Shown here piece by piece: positions 61,669 through 64,000 of a DNA stretch of 64,000 nt. Position numbers and translations under genes: made by a program. Position 1 is the stretch's first letter. Every line of letters begins with the position of its first letter. The stretch is from the NCBI GenBank assembly GCA_964468205.1, contig CAYXVG010000040.1, positions 6,134 to 70,133 of the forward strand, given 5' to 3'. The notes under the pieces are model-generated. The model was not told where the DNA came from and did no database searches. It was given only the letters and a program-made list of their open reading frames with translations. This DNA comes from CAWELS01 sp964468205 (GTDB lineage: Bacteria; Acidobacteriota; Terriglobia; Bryobacterales; Bryobacteraceae).

Positions 61669-62526
61669 TCAACTGAGCCGCGTGAGTGAGATTGGATCCA
61701 TATCCGCAAAATCCTGATTCTCACCCGCCATCGCCCAGATGAATCGATAGGGTTTGGTGCCCACCCCGGCATGCATGGACCAGGGTGGTGATAGCACGGT
61801 CTCTCGATTCTTCACGATCAAATGTCGAGAATCTTCCGGGGTGCCGAACAGATGGACCACCATCTGGTCATCCAGGTCGAAGTAGAAGTAGATTTCGGAT
61901 CGGCGCGCGTGCGTATGAGGCGGCATAGTATTCCATACGCTTCCTTCTTGCAGTTCGGTGTAACCCATTACCAGTTGGGCGCTGCATACCCCTCCGGGGT
62001 GAATCAGTTTCACCAGACGCCGCCTTGAGCACTGGCTGTCGCTTCCGAGTTCTTCGAATTGAGCGGCTCGACGAGAGATCTTCCGTGTTGGAAATGTGCG
62101 ATGGGCGGGCGCGCTTACAAGGTAGTATTCCGGACAGCCGGATGCCGCGGCGGCAAAGACCACCTCCTGCCGGCCCATGCCAACATACAGGCATTCCAGA
62201 TTCTCGAGTTCATAGGAGTCATTGCCAACATGCACCACGCCGGTCGCGCCAATGTTGATAATCCCGAGTTCACGGCGCTCCGTGAAGTAGTCGGTGCGCA
62301 TCTCGGGATGGCCGGGAAGAGTGGTATCCGTCGTGGGCGTCACGCCTCCCACCACCAAGCGGTCGAGGTCGGTGTACACCAGGTTCACTCCCTCGCCCTC
62401 GAAAAGGGAATCGATGAGAAAGTGCCTCCTCAACTCTTCCATACTCGTTCCGTTGACCGGCGAGTTGACCAATGCGGTTGTGACACTGGTCATTACCGGC
62501 GAGTGACTGGTGCTCTGAACTGCCAT
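61669..62526 (-). CDS. kduI: 5-dehydro-4-deoxy-D-glucuronate isomerase
   Basis: 285 residues, KduI length and cupin fold. Zinc ligands of the family are visible in MPPHTHARRSEIYFYFD (His-Thr-His and Glu) and SMHAG. The enzyme isomerises the unsaturated uronate from pectin or glycosaminoglycan breakdown (4-deoxy-L-threo-5-hexosulose uronate) to 3-deoxy-D-glycero-2,5-hexodiulosonate. Strong AAAGGAGG site before ATG 62526. Downstream member of a minus-strand cluster with an enolase-superfamily enzyme and a TonB receptor. Confidence 0.92.
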   Translation of the reverse strand: MAVQSTSHSPVMTSVTTALVNSPVNGTSMEELRRHFLIDSLFEGEGVNLVYTDLDRLVVGGVTPTTDTTLPGHPEMRTDYFTERRELGIINIGATGVVHVGNDSYELENLECLYVGMGRQEVVFAAAASGCPEYYLVSAPAHRTFPTRKISRRAAQFEELGSDSQCSRRRLVKLIHPGGVCSAQLVMGYTELQEGSVWNTMPPHTHARRSEIYFYFDLDDQMVVHLFGTPEDSRHLIVKNRETVLSPPWSMHAGVGTKPYRFIWAMAGENQDFADMDPISLTRLS

Positions 62527-62587
62527 CCGCAGCCTCCTTTGGAAATCTCTGATCGCTTTGTCGTTCGCCTAGTCTCCTGGAACCGCT

Positions 62588-63826
62588 TCAGTTCAGAACA
62601 ATCTCTTCCGGGCGGCACTTCTGAGCGTAGACGGATTCGTCAATACTGATTCCAAGTCCCGGTTTATCGCTGACTGTGTAGAGTCCGTTGCGAAATTCGT
62701 ATCCTTCTACGTTGATGACGTCGCAAGTGGAGCGGTCATCCTCGGCGGCTGGCACGCCCGGTGTGGCCTTGGCCAGGTGCAGACCCATCAGTAACCCGAC
62801 CTGTGACCCCCAATTGTGCGGAACTGCCGTTCCACCCGCTGCAGCCGCCATCCGCGCCATCTTCCCGCAGTCGAGGAATCCGCCCCGCCGAATGTCCATC
62901 TGCAGAACATCCACCAATCGGGTGGGCTCGATATATGGCTTGAACTCGCCAACATCGCGCACGCTCTCGCCGTCGGCCACCAACGTTTCGATACCCGCAG
63001 TCTTCATCTTGTGCCGCAGCGCTCGGTAGTCGTCGGGATTCTCTGGGAAGAGTTCCTCCATCCAGTAGAGGTTTGCCGCTTGTGTCTCCTCCATCAGCCG
63101 CCAGCCGCGGGGATGGTCGTCACGATAGCCGTTGTTGGCGTCGGCAAGTATCTTCACATCCGGGCCCACAGCATCGCGCACGGCCATAAGCACGTCGATG
63201 TCCCGTTGGAGCCCCGGTTCCTTCTCCATCCACTTCCAACCGCGGCCGACCTTGAACTTCAGACCCAGGTATCCGCTACGTACCGCTTCTTCAGCCTCTT
63301 CCACCACGGCTCGTACGCCGCGGTCGCGGAACCAGATGTCGCTGAAGTAGAGCGTGCCGTCATACACTTCAACCCGGTCGCGTACGGTGTTCCCGATGAG
63401 TTGCCAGCACGGCCGCTTAGTGATTTTACCGATGAGATCAAACAACGAGCTGTCCAGATGCTGGTATTGGCCGAGAACCCCTTCGTATGCCGAAGCCCGT
63501 CCGGTGATACGGCCATCGGTCATCTCGTACAGTTCGAGCGGATTCGCTCCAATCAGTCTCTTGACGGTCGCCAGGTACTGATCGTCGGGCCGGGCGTACC
63601 CCATCGTCCCGATGCCCTCAACGCCTTCGTTGGTTCGAATCCTGATGAGTGTGCCGGTATAGGTGTGTCCCTTCGGCTCCTTGTCGTAAGAGTTCATCGT
63701 GACGTACTTGTGAAAGCGCCCCAGGAGGGGAGCCAGCGCGATCGACTCGATGCGGACCGCTCCTGGCTTCGCGGCCCGGAGGATCGGACTCGCTGCAATC
63801 CCCGCAACAAACTGTCTTCTTGTCAT
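62588..63826 (-). CDS. Mandelate racemase/muconate lactonizing enzyme-family protein, Tat-exported
   Basis: 412 residues. Tat signal RRQFVAGIAASP. Enolase-superfamily catalytic features: KFKVGRG (Lys-x-Lys), ADANNGYR (metal-binding Asp), a MEELFPEN segment (Glu), and VADGESV. These enzymes dehydrate or epimerise sugar acids; a uronate/aldonate dehydratase role fits the KduI neighbour but is inference. Starts 15 bases after the preceding receptor's stop. Confidence 0.87.
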   Translation of the reverse strand: MTRRQFVAGIAASPILRAAKPGAVRIESIALAPLLGRFHKYVTMNSYDKEPKGHTYTGTLIRIRTNEGVEGIGTMGYARPDDQYLATVKRLIGANPLELYEMTDGRITGRASAYEGVLGQYQHLDSSLFDLIGKITKRPCWQLIGNTVRDRVEVYDGTLYFSDIWFRDRGVRAVVEEAEEAVRSGYLGLKFKVGRGWKWMEKEPGLQRDIDVLMAVRDAVGPDVKILADANNGYRDDHPRGWRLMEETQAANLYWMEELFPENPDDYRALRHKMKTAGIETLVADGESVRDVGEFKPYIEPTRLVDVLQMDIRRGGFLDCGKMARMAAAAGGTAVPHNWGSQVGLLMGLHLAKATPGVPAAEDDRSTCDVINVEGYEFRNGLYTVSDKPGLGISIDESVYAQKCRPEEIVLN

Positions 63827-63840
63827 GATCCAAATATCCT

Positions 63841-64000
63841 CTAAAAATTCAATTTAGCGCCCAACTGGAACACTCGTGGCGTTTCGGCCGACGTCGACCT
63901 TCCGAAAGTGCCGCTGTCCAGATTCCCATTCGGATTGTTGAGGTTGACGCGGTTGAAGGCATTGAATGCATCTAACTGCAACCGGCCGGTCAGACGCTCG
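63841..64000 (-). CDS. TonB-dependent receptor, C-terminal fragment
   Basis: The last 52 codons of a gene that runs off the right edge. They end in LQLDAFNAFNRVNL ... FQLGAKLNF and a TAG; the NAFNRVN motif and terminal Phe are typical of the Oar-like acidobacterial TonB receptors. It is the first visible gene of the uronate cluster and may take up the polymer fragments that KduI helps degrade. Confidence 0.8.
   Translation of the reverse strand, partial: ERLTGRLQLDAFNAFNRVNLNNPNGNLDSGTFGRSTSAETPRVFQLGAKLNF

Noticed and set aside
1..64000. CRISPR arrays, tRNA and rRNA genes
   Set aside because: I looked for repeated 25-40 base units with spacers and for tRNA-like clover-leaf signals; none was convincing by eye.

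Overview
The window reads as a chromosomal segment of an Acidobacteriota bacterium, most likely of the Solibacter/Bryobacterales type. Support comes from protein families typical of that group: a large Oar-like TonB-dependent receptor followed by a VWFA-related acidobacterial protein, a BNR-repeat protein ending in the Solibacter C-terminal domain (TIGR03437 type), Tat-exported Gfo/Idh/MocA and sugar-isomerase proteins, many sigma-54 response regulators and LytS-type kinases, and a dense GC-rich gene layout. This assignment is inference from family content; no rRNA or tRNA gene was seen. Most of the window is ordinary core and accessory chromosome.

Layout. 0-8 kb: a lipoprotein start, a membrane coiled-coil protein, a methyltransferase broken by one extra base, and a two-gene minus-strand locus with a CapK/PaaK-like adenylate-forming enzyme and a 1456-residue NRPS-like protein (two hot-dog dehydratase domains, adenylation domain with inserted FkbM methyltransferase, carrier, thioesterase with Cys at the nucleophile). 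8-17 kb: TonB receptor, VWFA protein, NtrC-like regulator and histidine kinase. 17-20 kb: hemD overlapping an F0 ATP-synthase operon (atpZ-atpI-atpB-atpE) without b or F1 genes. 20-30 kb: an aldolase, an AhpD-like protein, a TPR lipoprotein with a CAAX-protease-like membrane protein (both resembling exosortase accessory proteins), two SPFH proteins, OsmC, a 6-phosphofructokinase with PPi-type residues, and an LRR lipoprotein. 30-46 kb: GDPD, Tat-exported sugar-processing proteins, deaminase, sialidase lipoprotein, ribA, LytS kinase, FecR protein, homocysteine methyltransferase, and an NtrY/NtrX pair. 45-51 kb: a lone nuoM, a BtrH/C39-like protein, a radical SAM/SPASM protein, class II photolyase and a TIGR01777 epimerase.

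51.5-56 kb is the strongest candidate for an undescribed system: three tightly coupled minus-strand genes encoding a winged-helix protein, an AAA ATPase, and a protein fusing a RecB-like PD-(D/E)XK nuclease to a complete FtsK/SpoIIIE motor. It looks like a DNA-targeting (possibly defence) module. 58.7-61.6 kb is a mobile, decaying zone: a HigB/HigA-like toxin-antitoxin pair, a SNF2-type helicase remnant with two frameshifts and a Lys-to-Glu change in its Walker A motif, and a 5'-truncated IS1634-like transposase joined in frame to the remnant. The window ends with a uronate-type catabolic cluster (TonB receptor end, enolase-superfamily enzyme, KduI).
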